Positions 15,982 through 17,000 of a DNA stretch of 17,000 nucleotides are shown in pieces (the stretch's first letter is position 1; each line of letters starts with the position of its first letter). Position numbers and translations under genes: made by a program. The stretch is from Verrucomicrobiota bacterium (GTDB taxonomy: Bacteria > Verrucomicrobiota > Verrucomicrobiia > Limisphaerales > UBA9464): contig JANXMD010000208.1 in assembly GCA_025354845.1 (NCBI GenBank), positions 1 to 17,000 on the forward strand. The letters run 5' to 3'. The notes under the pieces were generated by a model, which did no database searches, was not told where the DNA came from, and saw only the letters and a list, made by a program, of their open reading frames with translations.

Positions 15982-16977
15982 CTAGCGCGTCCCCCCGGAT
16001 TCCAGCCGGTCGACATACTGGCGGACCGCCTCGCGAAGCGGCGTGGGAGTATAGCTCACGCCCGCGGCCGCGAGCTTCCGCATCGTGGCTTCGGTGAAGT
16101 ATTGATACCGCTCGCGCAGGTCCTCGGGCATGGGGACATACTCGATCTTCGGCTCTCGACCCAGCGCCAGAAACACCGCTTCAAGCAGGGCACGGAACGA
16201 CGATGCCTTCCCGGTACCCAAATTGAACAATCCCGATACCTTCGGCTGACGTTCCAGATCGCGAATGACCGCGACGACGTCTTCGACGCTGATGAAATCC
16301 CTCAGCTGCCCGCCGTCGGTATAGCCTTCTTTATGCGATTGGAAGAGGCGGACCACACCTTCCTTTCGAATCTGGTGAAACCCGTGGAACACCATGGAGG
16401 CCATGCGCCCCTTGTGGCCCTCGCCATATCCGAACACGTTGAAGAACTTGAGGCCGACCGATTGTGCCGGCGTCGGACGTCCCGCCTGGATCTCCGCCTC
16501 TACCCACAGATCGAAGTCGTGCTTCGACTTCCCGTACAGGTTGAGCGGCTTCAAGCGGTGAAGATCCGCCTCATCATCGAATCCCTCGTTGCCATCGCCA
16601 TAGGTCGCGGCACTGGAGGCGTAGACGAGCCGCGAGCCGTGCCGCGAGCACCAGGTCCACAGCCGACGCGAGTAGTTGAGATTGTTCTCCTCGAGATACG
16701 GCCAGCGCATCTCGGTGGTGGCGCTGCACGCGCCCATGTGGAGGATCACCTCGGGACGGATTCGGTCCGTCTCCAGGGCTTGGAGGAACTGTTCATGATC
16801 CAGGAACGGGATCCCGGGAACCGTCTCCTGCGGATTCGGCCGACCTGGGCGAATGGGGTGGTCCACCGCGAGCACCGAGGAAGATGCTGTCGAACCCCCC
16901 TCAGCAAAGGCGTCGAGCAAACGACCCCCGATGAAGCCGGCGGCACCGGTGATGACAAGGCGTGGATCCAGGGGCAT
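15982..16977 (-). CDS. hldD: ADP-L-glycero-D-manno-heptose 6-epimerase
   Basis: A 331-residue extended short-chain dehydrogenase that makes ADP-L-glycero-beta-D-manno-heptose, the donor for LPS inner core. The NADP-binding glycine motif is GAAGFIG (11-17). GACSATTE (82-89) is diagnostic of HldD. The catalytic set is SSAATYG (121-127) with Y148 and K152 in YGKSK. FFNVFGYGEGHKGRMASM, RDFISVEDV and, near the end, the PEDLRERYQ...FTEA region are also characteristic. I chose the ATG at 16977; a TTG at 16986 adds three residues. Neither has a clear ribosome site, and only 23 bases of upstream sequence are in the window, so an upstream operon partner cannot be excluded. It heads the visible part of the hldD > GT9 > GT2 run. 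Confidence 0.94.
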   Translation of the reverse strand: MPLDPRLVITGAAGFIGGRLLDAFAEGGSTASSSVLAVDHPIRPGRPNPQETVPGIPFLDHEQFLQALETDRIRPEVILHMGACSATTEMRWPYLEENNLNYSRRLWTWCSRHGSRLVYASSAATYGDGNEGFDDEADLHRLKPLNLYGKSKHDFDLWVEAEIQAGRPTPAQSVGLKFFNVFGYGEGHKGRMASMVFHGFHQIRKEGVVRLFQSHKEGYTDGGQLRDFISVEDVVAVIRDLERQPKVSGLFNLGTGKASSFRALLEAVFLALGREPKIEYVPMPEDLRERYQYFTEATMRKLAAAGVSYTPTPLREAVRQYVDRLESGGTR

Positions 16978-17000
16978 GAGAGACAATGCGGAGGCTTTTA

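Overview
The window is a high-GC (roughly 60%) Gram-negative chromosomal segment holding cell-envelope glycan genes mixed with a few metabolic genes. Gram-negative is supported by a heptose epimerase of LPS core synthesis (hldD), a predicted outer-membrane beta-barrel ending in Phe, and a polysaccharide export protein. The general look of the proteins, the weak use of Shine-Dalgarno sites, and a GC-rich, hairpin-rich intergenic element at 1-340 make me favour the PVC group, probably Verrucomicrobiota. That assignment is inference; no rRNA or marker gene is present.

Layout. 1-410: non-coding, with an imperfect direct repeat, nested inverted repeats and a strong terminator. 421-4774 (minus): an export operon read barrel protein > short OPX protein > Wzc-type tyrosine autokinase. 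4775-5074: divergent intergenic region. 5075-6157 (plus): PfkB-family sugar kinase. 6193-6227: hairpin between convergent genes. 6258-8616 (minus): Wzx-type flippase, then FkbM-type methyltransferase. 8743-10212 (minus): 6-phosphogluconate dehydrogenase (gnd), followed by its own hairpin. 10375-12414 (plus): secreted M13 zinc metallopeptidase, divergent from gnd. 12427-16977 (minus): hldD > GT9 glycosyltransferase > GT2 glycosyltransferase > Wzy/O-antigen-ligase-like protein.

How it fits together. The window carries most of a Wzx/Wzy-type route: glycosyltransferases, a flippase, a polymerase or ligase, a Wzc-type co-polymerase/kinase, an OPX protein and an outer-membrane barrel. No initiating phosphoglycosyltransferase and no Wzb-type phosphatase are seen. 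hldD and the GT9 protein point to heptose-containing LPS core, so at least part of the right-hand cluster may serve LPS rather than a secreted polymer. The most interesting point is that the OPX protein is very short and has no lipobox or C-terminal helix while sitting next to a large barrel protein, which suggests a two-component outer-membrane exit rather than a Wza-like one. No phage, CRISPR, tRNA, rRNA or transposase gene was recognised.
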